From NCBI GenBank assembly GCA_046727175.1, contig JBKPCD010000175.1, positions 1-64,000 of the forward strand: a stretch of 64,000 nt of DNA, in the 5' to 3' direction. Under the pieces are notes generated by a model, which made no database searches, was not told the DNA's origin, and saw nothing but the letters and a program-made list of their open reading frames with translations. Positions 35,261 through 42,892 of this stretch are shown here, in pieces (within the stretch, counting starts at the first letter, position 1; each line of letters starts with the position of its first letter). Source of the stretch: JBKPCD01 sp046727175. GTDB taxonomy: Bacteria > Acidobacteriota > Vicinamibacteria > Vicinamibacterales > 2-12-FULL-66-21. A program made the position numbers and the translations under genes.

Positions 35261-35719
35261 CTAGGTCCGGCCCTCGCCCGGGCCAGGCGTGGCGGACGAG
35301 CGACCGCGATAATACTCCGATTGAAAGCGCTCGATCAGCCGCTTCATCTCGACGGCGTCTCCCTTCCGGTGGCCGTGGCAGCGCACGGGGCTGGCCCCGC
35401 CGGAGCTCTCGATCAGCACGTCCGAGAAGAACATGTTGCGATCGATCAGGACCGACGCAACGTGCGCGATGTGCATCGACTGCTCGCGCGCGCCGAACCA
35501 TTCCGGTGTGAAGTGCACAACCGAGGTTGGCGTCACCGCGACCTGGGTCGGGAACAGCCGGTTGCCACGACTCAGACGGCTCGCGCGGAAGACGTGCGGC
35601 CCGGGCATCTTGCGACCCTTCGCCCACAAGAACACGATGGCTGCGATGACCAGGACTGCCGCGAACAGCGCGACGATCCAGAGAAGGTCAGTGCCGGAGC
35701 CAGCGGTGGAATCGGGCAT
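35261..35719 (-). CDS. Small membrane-anchored protein with PH-like domain
   Basis: A 152-residue protein with one N-terminal membrane span (about residues 12-33, LLWIVALFAAVLVIAAIVFL) followed by a basic segment and a compact beta domain (about 50-135) whose LFPTQVAVTPTSVVHFTPEW and HVASVLIDRNMFFSDVLIES strands resemble bacterial PH-like domains. The C-terminus is low complexity. It is the first gene of a two-gene minus-strand operon with the sigma-54 activator; stops and starts are 10 bases apart. The family is not certain. Confidence 0.6.
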   Translation of the reverse strand: MPDSTAGSGTDLLWIVALFAAVLVIAAIVFLWAKGRKMPGPHVFRASRLSRGNRLFPTQVAVTPTSVVHFTPEWFGAREQSMHIAHVASVLIDRNMFFSDVLIESSGGASPVRCHGHRKGDAVEMKRLIERFQSEYYRGRSSATPGPGEGRT

Positions 35720-36059
35720 GCGTCGAATCGGATGCGGAAGACAAGCCGGCGGGCGACTAAACTTCGCTCCGCGAGCGGCCCCGTGTCAAGCGTTTTCGGC
35801 TGTTCGCGGAGTTATCTGTATTCGACCCTTCTCAAACCCGCCAAATTGAGCGTTTTCGCTGTCACGGCGCCGACGGCGTCCTCACAACGATCACGAGGGT
35901 ACGAAGACCACGAGAGCGCATTTCATGTCTTTGAGCTTACATCGTGGTCTTCGGATCTTCGTGATTTTCGCGAGAAGCCCGTGGACTGTTTCCTCGACGC
36001 AATCCGGCAAAGTGGTCGTGGCGGGGTGATGCTAAGCTAGACGGCCGGAGGTCTTCGTC
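35720..36059. other. 340-bp divergent promoter region with hairpin repeat
   Basis: Lies between the minus-strand sigma-54 operon and the plus-strand deoxyhypusine-synthase-like operon. It carries the word-type inverted repeat at 35890-35965 and a GGAGG ribosome site just before the GTG at 36060. No gene is seen. Confidence 0.55.
35890..35965. repeat. Word-type hairpin (CGAAGACCACGA words)
   Basis: The left arm at 35890-35913 (atcacgagggtacgaagacc and on) pairs with 35942-35965 (tcgtggtcttcggatcttcg and on): 21 of 24 pairs, with the inner 12 perfect. The loop is 28 bases. Confidence 0.85.
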
Positions 36060-37214
36060 GTGCCGCACCGAGCGCCTGGCGCCCCGGATCACGGTCATCA
36101 TTACTTGAGCGGCCAGGCCATCACCTACTACCGCCCCCGTGGCAGCGCAGATGTCCGACAGCTCATCGACGACGGGTTTCAGGCGTTCAACGCCGGCCGA
36201 CTCTCCGAAGCGTGCCACATCTTCACGGAGAAGATGCTCGATCCGGCGAACGACACGACGATCGGATTGACGATCGCCGGCGCGATGACTCCCGCCGGGC
36301 TCGGCGGATGCGTCATCGAGCTAATGGATCGCGGTCTCGTGGACTTCATCATCAGCACCGGGGCCAATCTTTATCACGACCTCCACTATGCGTTGAATTT
36401 CACGCTCCACCGCGGTTCTCCGTTTCTCGACGACGTCGAGCTCTACGAGCAGGGGATCATCCGGATCTACGACGTTCTCTTCCCGGCGAGCGTGCTCCTC
36501 GAAACGGACGCGTACATTCGGGATTTTCTTCAACGCACGACGCTTTCCGGTCCGATCTCGTCGTCCCAGCTCCACTACGCGCTGGGACAGGATCTGCTCG
36601 GCCACCATCCAGGCTGCGGGGAATACTCGGTCGTCGCGCGCGCATCCCTCGCGGGCGTTCCGATCTACACGTCGTCTCCGGGAGATAGCTCGATCGGGAT
36701 GAACATCGCATACCACGAGCTGATCAACGGCGGCACGCTCATGATCGACCCGAATCGCGACGTGAATGAAGTGTGCGCGATCATCCTTGCGGGACGGCAG
36801 AACGGATGCGTCATCCTGGGCGGCGGCTCGCCGAAGAATTTCTATCTACAGGGACAGCCCACACTCTGGGAGGTCTATGGCATCCCGAAAGGTGGGAACG
36901 ACTACTTCATTCAGATCACGACGGATCAGGTCGTGTGGGGCGGCCTGTCGGGTGCAACGCCGGCCGAGGCGGTGAGCTGGGGCAAGGTCAATCCGGGCGT
37001 GCTGCCGGATACCGTAGTCGCGTACTGTGATTCGACGATCGCCTTTCCGCTCTTTTGCGAGTATGTCATCGGCTCGAAGCACGGTCGGCGCACGCGTCGC
37101 GAGCTGGTGCACAAACGCGACGTGCTCGTCGCGGACCTGTTGCGCCAGGCGAAGGACGCGCGCGCGTCGAAACCGATTACTTCCGAGCCCGCTGAAATCG
37201 ACAGGCACAGGTGA
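36060..37214 (+). CDS. Deoxyhypusine synthase family protein
   Basis: A 384-residue protein of the deoxyhypusine/homospermidine synthase family. NAD-binding and active-site runs are visible: GLTIAGAMTPAGLGGCVIEL, VDFIISTGANLYHDLHYAL, and GGGSPKNFYLQGQPTL with the lysine that forms the enzyme-imine intermediate in the family. Bacteria lack eIF5A, so a polyamine role (homospermidine-type transfer of an aminobutyl group) is more likely than deoxyhypusine formation; this is inference. The start is a GTG with GGAGG upstream. It is the first gene of a coupled operon with a PIN-like protein and a NagA homologue. Confidence 0.88.
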   Translation: MPHRAPGAPDHGHHYLSGQAITYYRPRGSADVRQLIDDGFQAFNAGRLSEACHIFTEKMLDPANDTTIGLTIAGAMTPAGLGGCVIELMDRGLVDFIISTGANLYHDLHYALNFTLHRGSPFLDDVELYEQGIIRIYDVLFPASVLLETDAYIRDFLQRTTLSGPISSSQLHYALGQDLLGHHPGCGEYSVVARASLAGVPIYTSSPGDSSIGMNIAYHELINGGTLMIDPNRDVNEVCAIILAGRQNGCVILGGGSPKNFYLQGQPTLWEVYGIPKGGNDYFIQITTDQVVWGGLSGATPAEAVSWGKVNPGVLPDTVVAYCDSTIAFPLFCEYVIGSKHGRRTRRELVHKRDVLVADLLRQAKDARASKPITSEPAEIDRHR

Positions 37215-37618
37215 TGGGGACGCTCTCCTCAGAGCTCACGCCGTACATCACTGGTTCGGCTCCGCAGCCGCGCGTCTACGTCGACGCGAATATTCCGAAC
37301 GGTGTCGTCGAATACATGCGCGTCACTCTGCGCTGGGACGTCTTCTTCGTGCTCGAGCACGACAATCTCAGGCGCGCGCCGGACGTCGAGCACTATCGGC
37401 TGGCGCGACAGCTCGGCCGCACACTCGTCACGCTCGATCGTGACTACGTCGATGACGAGCGGTTCCCGCCCGAACAGGGCGCAGGACTCATCGTGTTCTC
37501 TGCGCCTGACGAGCGGCGATTGCGAAAACTGATGCAGCGAGTCGACCGCGAGCTGTTCAGAGCTCCAGGCGCGACGGCGCTCCCGCTCGAGGGGCGGAAG
37601 CTCCAGTGGAACACATGA
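37211..37618 (+). CDS. DUF5615-like PIN-domain protein
   Basis: A 135-residue protein resembling DUF5615/Mut7-C-type PIN-like nucleases. It has an opening VYVDANIPNGVVEYMR with a conserved Asp, a middle LVTLDRDYVDDERFP with the Asp cluster, and a GAGLIVFSAPDER strand. Such proteins usually pair with a DUF433-type antitoxin, but here the gene is locked into an operon. Its GTG start overlaps the synthase stop, and its TGA stop overlaps the NagA ATG. The first 20 residues are variable. It may be a ribonuclease or an inactive PIN relative; no antitoxin partner is adjacent. Confidence 0.7.
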   Translation: MMGTLSSELTPYITGSAPQPRVYVDANIPNGVVEYMRVTLRWDVFFVLEHDNLRRAPDVEHYRLARQLGRTLVTLDRDYVDDERFPPEQGAGLIVFSAPDERRLRKLMQRVDRELFRAPGATALPLEGRKLQWNT

Positions 37619-38796
37619 TTCTGCTCTCCGGTGCAACCGTCGTCCTCCCCGATCGACTGCTCGGCCCGGCGACGGTCGTGATCGAAGGCGACACGATCGT
37701 AGAGGTCGTCGGAGGGACGCGCGCTGGTGGACCTGACGCGACCATCGTCGACTGCACCGATCGATACGTTGTTCCCGGCTTCATCGACGTTCACGTGCAC
37801 GGCGTCGAGGGAACGGATACGCTCGATGGTCCTGCCGCGATTGCACGGGTTGCCGAGCGGCTCCCTCGTTACGGCGTGACGGCGTTCTGCCCGACCTCCC
37901 TCGCGTGCACGCCGGGGAAATTGCGGACGATGCTGGAAGCCGTTCGGGCGGCGCGCGGGACGACGCCCGCGAACCACGCGCGGGTGCTCCCGGCACACCT
38001 CGAAAGCAATTTCATCAGCCCGGAGTTTTGCGGCGCCCAGCCGCTCGAGTGCTTGAGACTGCCGTATCGAAGTGGCGGCGAAGGAGAGTTCTCGGGGGCG
38101 GAGATTCTCGACGAAATCGCTGCGGCGCGGCCGGACGTCGGTATTCTCACGATCGCTCCGGAAATCGAGGGCGCGCTCGAGCTGATTCGCGATCTCGTCT
38201 CGAACGGTCACACCGTGTCACTCGGACACTCCGGTGCATCGTACGAACAGGCGATCGCCGGAATCGACGCGGGGGCGCGGCATGCGACGCATCTCTACAA
38301 CCGCATGACTCCGATCTCGCATCGATCGCCGGGTCTGGCCGCGGCGGTGCTGGAGCACGAGGACGTCACCGCGGAGTTGATCTGCGACGGCGTTCACGTA
38401 CATCCATCGATGGTGCGGATCGCTCTTTCGGCAAAGCAGCCGTCGGGGATCATGGCAATCACCGACGGGACCGCAGGCGCCGGGCTGCCGCGAGGCGCCC
38501 GCGCGACGATTGGCGGCCGCAACATCACCGTTGGCGACGCGGCCTACCTCGATGATGGCACTCTGGCTGGCAGCGTTCTGACCATGGACCGCGCGTTCGT
38601 CCGTCTCGTGACGAGCATGGGCGTCTGTCTCGTCGACGCCGTAACGATCTGTGCAACGACGCCAGCGCGATCGCTGGGTCTGCAGGGGTTCGGAGTCATC
38701 GCTTCGGGTGCGACGGCGGACGTCGTGGTCCTCGATCGAAGTCTGTCGGTCGTCCGGACTTATATCGGCGGTAGACAGGTGTGGGCCCGCGGATGA
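37615..38796 (+). CDS. nagA: N-acetylglucosamine-6-phosphate deacetylase
   Basis: A 393-residue amidohydrolase. Seen: the metal-binding VVPGFIDVHVHG, a catalytic HLESNFISPEF, GHTVSLGHSGASYEQA, GARHATHLYNRMTP, and LICDGVHVHPS with the late AITDGTAGAG. NagA removes acetate from GlcNAc-6-phosphate in amino-sugar and cell-wall recycling. The ATG at 37615 overlaps the previous stop (ATGA); a GTG nine bases upstream is the alternative. Genes for a kinase or NagB are not adjacent. Specificity for GlcNAc-6-P is by family resemblance. Confidence 0.9.
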   Translation: MILLSGATVVLPDRLLGPATVVIEGDTIVEVVGGTRAGGPDATIVDCTDRYVVPGFIDVHVHGVEGTDTLDGPAAIARVAERLPRYGVTAFCPTSLACTPGKLRTMLEAVRAARGTTPANHARVLPAHLESNFISPEFCGAQPLECLRLPYRSGGEGEFSGAEILDEIAAARPDVGILTIAPEIEGALELIRDLVSNGHTVSLGHSGASYEQAIAGIDAGARHATHLYNRMTPISHRSPGLAAAVLEHEDVTAELICDGVHVHPSMVRIALSAKQPSGIMAITDGTAGAGLPRGARATIGGRNITVGDAAYLDDGTLAGSVLTMDRAFVRLVTSMGVCLVDAVTICATTPARSLGLQGFGVIASGATADVVVLDRSLSVVRTYIGGRQVWARG

Positions 38797-38813
38797 AGAG
38801 CGGCGGGGTCTAA

Positions 38814-38886
38814 CAGGCCTGAAAAAGACGGCCTGATGGGAAATGGCAAATGGGAAATGCAGGATGTATAAGGGTTTCCCATTTCC
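38814..38886. repeat. Stem-loop plus word-type inverted repeat (AAATGGCAAATGGGAAA)
   Basis: CAGGCC / GGCCTG (38814-38819 and 38830-38835) around TGAAAAAGAC, followed by aaatggcaaatgggaaatg (left arm) and gtttcccatttcc (right arm, 38873-38886). The whole unit is a near copy of 6319-6403. It is framed by a GGCGGGGTCT half at 38802-38811 and AGACCCCCC at 38887-38895. Confidence 0.75.
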
Positions 38887-38960
38887 AGACCCCCCGGTTT
38901 TCAGATCGGAAATTGGGCGACGAGGGGAACGCCGAGTTGATCAATCCCGTCTATGGCCAT

Positions 38961-39851
38961 ATGAGGTGTGCTGTTATGACAGGTGCGCTGATCTTTGCCC
39001 TCGCCTTCGGGTCCGCCTGCATGGTCAGCGTCGATTCCCAGGCCGAGGTGGTCCGCGAGGAACGGCGATTCACTGTCTCGGGCACGCCTGAGCTTCGGCT
39101 CGCCACGTTCGATGGGGCCATCGAGATCCAGTCTTGGGACAAGCCGGACGTGTTCGTCGAAATCGAGAAACGCGGAGCGACGCGCGAAGCGGTGGCGGAG
39201 CTCGAAGTCCGCGTCAATCAGAGTGGCAACCGGATCGAGCTCGAGGTCAAGCGTCCGCGATCCGAGGGGTTCGGCAGGATTGGTCTTCACCACTCGGCGT
39301 CAGCGAAGCTGATCGTCTCCGTTCCGCCTCGCGCGGATATCTGGGCCCGCAGCGGCGACGGATCGATCCGGATCGAGCGCGTCACAGGAACGATGGAGCT
39401 TCGAACCGGTGACGGGAGTATTCATGCGACCGACGTCAACGGGCAGCTCACATTGAACACGGGGGACGGCTCGATCAATGTTGATCGGGCAGAGGGACGG
39501 CTGGATCTGAACACCGGCGATGGCGGCGTGAACGTTTCGGGCAAGCTCACCGCCGTGAAGCTCCACACTGGTGATGGCTCGATTGTTTACCGCGCGGAAC
39601 AGGGCACCGCGATGTCCGACGACTGGGAGATCACGACCGGCGATGGCGGCGTCACCCTATACCTGCCGCGAGAGTTCAGCGCGGAGCTCGACGCACACAC
39701 GGGCGATGGCGGCATCAGCAACGAACTGAATGTCTCGGCTGCCGGCGGGGGGGAGGTCAGCCGCCGTACCGTGCGCGGCCGCATCGGCGACGGAGGCAAA
39801 CTCCTTCGCATACGCACCGGGGATGGGTCGATACGGTTGCACGTGTCGTGA
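38961..39851 (+). CDS. DUF4097-type beta-helix protein, exported
   Basis: A 296-residue protein. After a hydrophobic leader (MTGALIFALAFGSACMVSV, Cys near residue 20 as a possible lipid site) comes an entirely beta structure built of repeated turns, seven or eight of which carry TGDGSI or TGDGGV at intervals of about 18-23 residues from residue 130 on. This is the DUF4097/adhesin-like repeat, which folds as a right-handed helix. Function unknown in general. The longer frame starting at 38850 lies in repeat DNA and is rejected. Start is uncertain between 38961 and 38976. Confidence 0.82.
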   Translation: MRCAVMTGALIFALAFGSACMVSVDSQAEVVREERRFTVSGTPELRLATFDGAIEIQSWDKPDVFVEIEKRGATREAVAELEVRVNQSGNRIELEVKRPRSEGFGRIGLHHSASAKLIVSVPPRADIWARSGDGSIRIERVTGTMELRTGDGSIHATDVNGQLTLNTGDGSINVDRAEGRLDLNTGDGGVNVSGKLTAVKLHTGDGSIVYRAEQGTAMSDDWEITTGDGGVTLYLPREFSAELDAHTGDGGISNELNVSAAGGGEVSRRTVRGRIGDGGKLLRIRTGDGSIRLHVS

Positions 39852-40137
39852 TCTCAATCCCTGGTCACTAATCCCTGATCGTGAATCCTTAATCCTCGAC
39901 TCTTCGGATCGTTGAATCGGTGAAAACGGTTCGCGACCCCTTGCAGAATCCGCCCTATTGATCGACGCACCTACCGAGCTCCGGAGTGACCGAGCGACCG
40001 AGCTACTTTTCTCAGCCCGCGCGGGGCCCCATCCCCACGCGCTGCGGCTCGACTCGCTACGAGCACCCCAACGCGCACAAACGCGCGTTGGGGACCCCGC
40101 TCGCTCGCCGCGGCCGCAGGCGCTGCCACCGAGCCAC
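39852..40137. other. 286-bp gap with tandem and GC-rich repeats
   Basis: 39856-39900 repeats AATCCCTGATC-like words in one orientation. 40066-40093 is an 11-bp perfect inverted repeat CCCCAACGCGC / GCGCGTTGGGG with a six-base loop, sitting in GC-rich DNA near the queC stop. No gene is seen. Confidence 0.6.
40066..40093. repeat. GC-rich 11-bp perfect hairpin
   Basis: CCCCAACGCGC (40066-40076), loop ACAAAC, GCGCGTTGGGG (40083-40093). It stands 45 bases past the queC stop codon on the minus strand and lacks a T-run. The flanking GGGACCCCGCTCGCTCG resembles the GC-rich tail of the disrupted gene near 17130-17150. Confidence 0.7.
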
Positions 40138-40809
40138 CTATCGGACTGGCTTGACCGCATAGGCGGTCGGGTCTTCCACTTCTGCTTCGATGAAGGCATC
40201 GCGGCGCTCGCGGCACTTGCTGCACTGGCCGCAGTGAAGTCCGTTCGCGGGGCGCATGCAGGACAGCGTGAGCTCGAAGGGCACGTTCAGCGCACGCCCG
40301 CGCTTTATGACGTCGGCCTTGTGCAACGTCGAGAACGGCGTTTCGATCGTCATCGGCGCACCAAGCCCGATCGAGAGCGATCGCTCCATCGCTCGAAGGA
40401 ACTCGGGACTCGCGTCGGGGAACGGGTTTCCTGCCAGCAGTCCAATCAGGACGTGCGACAGGCTCGCACGCGCCATGAACACGGCCGCCTTCGTCAACAG
40501 GATGATGTTCCGTCCTTCCAGGTACACATCTTCGTCCGGCGTATCGAACCCGGGAGGCTCACCCCTGATCGCCCAATGCGACGGCGGATACACGTCACGC
40601 ATGTCGAGGTGCAGCGTGACAATCGGCAGCACCTTGCCGGCAAGACCTGGCGCATCGAGCAGGCGCGCCGCCATCGCGAGCTCTTCGGCCTCCCACGCGA
40701 GGCCGACCGAGACGTAGATCGGCTGGACGACTCCCTGCTGCGCCGCGTGTGCGAGAAGCACCGCGCTGTCGAGACCGCTCGAAAAGAGGACGGCTGTGAC
40801 CGGAATCAT
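40138..40809 (-). CDS. queC: 7-cyano-7-deazaguanine synthase
   Basis: A 223-residue enzyme that turns 7-carboxy-7-deazaguanine into preQ0 using ammonia and ATP, in queuosine biosynthesis. It has the ATP-binding P-loop LFSSGLDSAV (residues 8-17; usual form SGGLDS) and the zinc site C184, C193, C196 and C199 in the NGLHCGQCSKCRER run. Length is normal. It is divergent from queD with 25 bases between the start codons, so the promoters of both must lie within or across each other's coding regions. queE is not in the window. Confidence 0.93.
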   Translation of the reverse strand: MIPVTAVLFSSGLDSAVLLAHAAQQGVVQPIYVSVGLAWEAEELAMAARLLDAPGLAGKVLPIVTLHLDMRDVYPPSHWAIRGEPPGFDTPDEDVYLEGRNIILLTKAAVFMARASLSHVLIGLLAGNPFPDASPEFLRAMERSLSIGLGAPMTIETPFSTLHKADVIKRGRALNVPFELTLSCMRPANGLHCGQCSKCRERRDAFIEAEVEDPTAYAVKPVR

Positions 40810-40822
40810 GAAAGGAAGAAGT

Positions 40823-40828
40823 TAGAAT
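40823..40828 (+). promoter_or_regulatory. Possible -10 element for a leaderless queD mRNA
   Basis: TAGAAT at 40823-40828 matches TATAAT in five of six positions and ends six bases before the queD ATG, so transcription would start at or near the start codon. No well-spaced -35 is seen. Tentative. Confidence 0.3.
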
Positions 40829-40834
40829 TTCAGT

Positions 40835-41242
40835 ATGTACCTCGTCACCAAACGCATCGAATTCTGCTACGGGCATCGCCTTCTCGATTACGACGGCGTG
40901 TGCAAGCATCCGCACGGTCACAACGCCAGCGCCGAGATCGACGTGCGCACCGATCGGCTCGACTCGCGCAACATGGTCGCCGACTTCAGCGACATCAAAC
41001 GCGTGGTGAAAGGCTGGATCGACCGCGAGCTGGATCACAAGATGATTCTCCGCCACGACGACCCGCTCGTCTCGCCGCTGCGCGAGCTCGGTGAGCCCAT
41101 GTATCTGCTGGAGAGCAACCCGACCGTCGAACGGATCGCGAGGCTGATCTTCGAGAAAGGCCGCGAGCTCGGCGTCGATATCGTCACCGTTCGCGTGTGG
41201 GAGACGCCGACGTCTTTCGCCACTTACAGCGCGTCAGAGTGA
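40835..41242 (+). CDS. queD: 6-carboxy-5,6,7,8-tetrahydropterin synthase
   Basis: A 135-residue enzyme of the PTPS/QueD family, making 6-carboxytetrahydropterin from dihydroneopterin triphosphate. Zinc ligands are H14 (CYGHRLLDYDG), H27 and H29 (the HPHGHN run); the catalytic cysteine is C23 in GVCKHP. The ELDHKMI segment and a conserved Glu near the end (RVWETPTS) are present. QueD-type spacing distinguishes it from eukaryotic PTPS. It is paired divergently with queC. Confidence 0.92.
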   Translation: MYLVTKRIEFCYGHRLLDYDGVCKHPHGHNASAEIDVRTDRLDSRNMVADFSDIKRVVKGWIDRELDHKMILRHDDPLVSPLRELGEPMYLLESNPTVERIARLIFEKGRELGVDIVTVRVWETPTSFATYSASE

Positions 41243-41256
41243 GCGACAGCCGCTCG

Positions 41257-41332
41257 GAGGAGACGGGGGTCACGGAAGGATCTCTCACCGCGGAGCCACG
41301 AAGCACCTGGAATCCGTGCCCTCCGTCTCCTC
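41257..41332. repeat. Word-type hairpin (GAGACGGAGGGCACGGA words)
   Basis: The left arm at 41257-41276 (gaggagacgggggtcacgga) pairs with 41313-41332 in 18 of 20 positions. The loop is 36 bases. It lies between convergent queD and the barrel gene. It shares its word with 4704-4929. Confidence 0.85.
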
Positions 41333-41353
41333 AGGCGCGCGGACGCGGGCTCC

Positions 41354-42829
41354 CTAGCGCTGAAACGGCAACTCGTAGGACAGATAGAGAAACACGCCGG
41401 TATTCGCGTCGGATTCCCTCCAGGTGACCGGTACCGCCGCGCCGAGAATCAGCTGACGGTCGGCGAAATTCCAGCCGCCGCGGACGCCCGGCGACAGCGT
41501 AAAGAGCGTGTGGCGCGAAGTGGTGCCGGCGTCCACCGATTCTTCGAAGAGCACTACGGACTCGATCATGAGATGGAGCATCGATCGAAGGCGGTAGATG
41601 CCGCTGCCGGCCAGCGACGGTAAGAACAGATCGACGCGCCGCTCCTCAGAAACTCCTGGGACGGCGGGTGCGTCCGCGCGCGGCAGCCACGTGAAGCCGC
41701 CGTTCCAATGCCAATACCAGTACCCCCGTCGTTTGCTGAACGGAAGATTGATTTGCAGCCCCCCTGATCCTGATCCGAGCCTGGTACTCACGCGTCCAGT
41801 CGGCAGGATGAGACTTGCGCGAGGCGCAAACGCCGGCCTGCCCGGTCCTTCAACCAGCGCCTGGTATCGATAGTTGATCAGCGTGTCACCGACGCCTGAC
41901 TCGATCCCGGAGTCCAGGAACGACAGCGTGTACGAGAACTGGTGGGTCTGCGACCCGATCGGCCACTCCTGTGTGAAGGCTCCGGCCCACCTGCCATCGA
42001 CTCTGATCGCACCGAAAATGTTCTGAAAGACCCCGCGCTCCTGGTTGAAGGCCTCTTCGACCAAAAACGAATTATCCATGATGCCGAACGGAGGAAGGGC
42101 GGCCGACGAAGGATCCTGCGCGTGCGCAGAACCGGCCAGCAGCAGAAAGAACAGCACGACGCGTCCCGCGGAGACCAGCACCTTCGAAGCGGCCCGGGAG
42201 CCGATCGTGAAAACGCGATCGTTGCGGCCGCGAAGCCGAACGCTGTCGGCGGCATCGTCGCGTCCCTCCACCGAGACGACCTGGCCTGGCTTCAGGTCGT
42301 GTTTCTCCGCAAATCTGAGGAAGTCGCTGTCTTGATCGCTCACCCGACGAACTGTCACAGGGGCGTTCAAGGGGCACGTCAGCAGTGTGTCGTAATGCTG
42401 ACGGCTGACGGTGCCCTCGGGATCCGGGATTGGATCACCGTGCGGATCCGCTGACGGGTGCCCGAGCATCTCGTCGATACGCTCGATGAGCCGGTCGGAG
42501 ACCGCGTGCTCGAGATGCTCGGCTTCTTCGTGAACCTCCGTCCAGCTCATCCCCATCACCTGCACGAGAAAGAGTTCAATCAATCTGTGCCGACGCAGCA
42601 CCAGGGCGGCAAGCTTCTCTCCTGCCGGCGTCAGGCGGACACCCGCATACGGCTCGTATCTCACGAGACCCGACTCCGACAGCGCCTTCACCATCGTCGT
42701 GGCGGTTCCCGGAACGACGCCGAGGGCGGACGCCAGGTGTCCCATTGGAACCAGCTCGTCCGGCGGCGCAGCCGTCTGCGCCTGGAGAATTGCCTTCAGA
42801 TAGTTCTCGACCGTGTGTGACTGAAACAT
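41354..42829 (-). CDS. DtxR/MntR-family metalloregulator fused in frame to a signal peptide and outer-membrane barrel
   Basis: One 491-codon frame without internal stop. Residues 1-140 are a DtxR/MntR-type winged helix and dimerisation domain with metal ligands in family positions: H81, E85, H100, E104, E107 and H108. Glu at 104, where iron-type DtxR has Cys, suggests manganese-type sensing. Residues 153-218 match the FeoA/SH3-like third domain, ending KVLV where such repressors normally end. Residues 217-238 then form a signal peptide (GRVVLFFLLLAGSAHA), and residues 240-491 resemble Phenol_MetA_deg-type outer-membrane beta-barrel transporters, ending LYLSYELPFQR. An in-frame GTG at 42181 (codon 217) could start the barrel separately. 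Divergent from the oxidase gene. Confidence 0.8.
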   Translation of the reverse strand: MFQSHTVENYLKAILQAQTAAPPDELVPMGHLASALGVVPGTATTMVKALSESGLVRYEPYAGVRLTPAGEKLAALVLRRHRLIELFLVQVMGMSWTEVHEEAEHLEHAVSDRLIERIDEMLGHPSADPHGDPIPDPEGTVSRQHYDTLLTCPLNAPVTVRRVSDQDSDFLRFAEKHDLKPGQVVSVEGRDDAADSVRLRGRNDRVFTIGSRAASKVLVSAGRVVLFFLLLAGSAHAQDPSSAALPPFGIMDNSFLVEEAFNQERGVFQNIFGAIRVDGRWAGAFTQEWPIGSQTHQFSYTLSFLDSGIESGVGDTLINYRYQALVEGPGRPAFAPRASLILPTGRVSTRLGSGSGGLQINLPFSKRRGYWYWHWNGGFTWLPRADAPAVPGVSEERRVDLFLPSLAGSGIYRLRSMLHLMIESVVLFEESVDAGTTSRHTLFTLSPGVRGGWNFADRQLILGAAVPVTWRESDANTGVFLYLSYELPFQR

Positions 42830-42873
42830 TGACTTTTATGAGACATTATTCTATATTTCGTGTCATCAAAAAA

Positions 42874-42891
42874 TTGTATTGAAGCATACAA
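42874..42891. promoter_or_regulatory. Candidate operator between metalloregulator and multicopper oxidase
   Basis: TTGTATTGAAGCATACAA: six-base arms TTGTAT / ATACAA around a six-base spacer, ending one base before the oxidase ATG. The whole 63-base intergenic space is AT-rich in contrast to its surroundings. It is a plausible site for the adjacent DtxR/MntR-type protein, but the sequence does not match a known consensus closely. Confidence 0.4.
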
Positions 42892-42892
42892 A

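Noticed and set aside
38850..38960. Upstream start for the DUF4097 gene.
   Set aside because: Those codons lie in the right part of a repeat and would hide the signal sequence.
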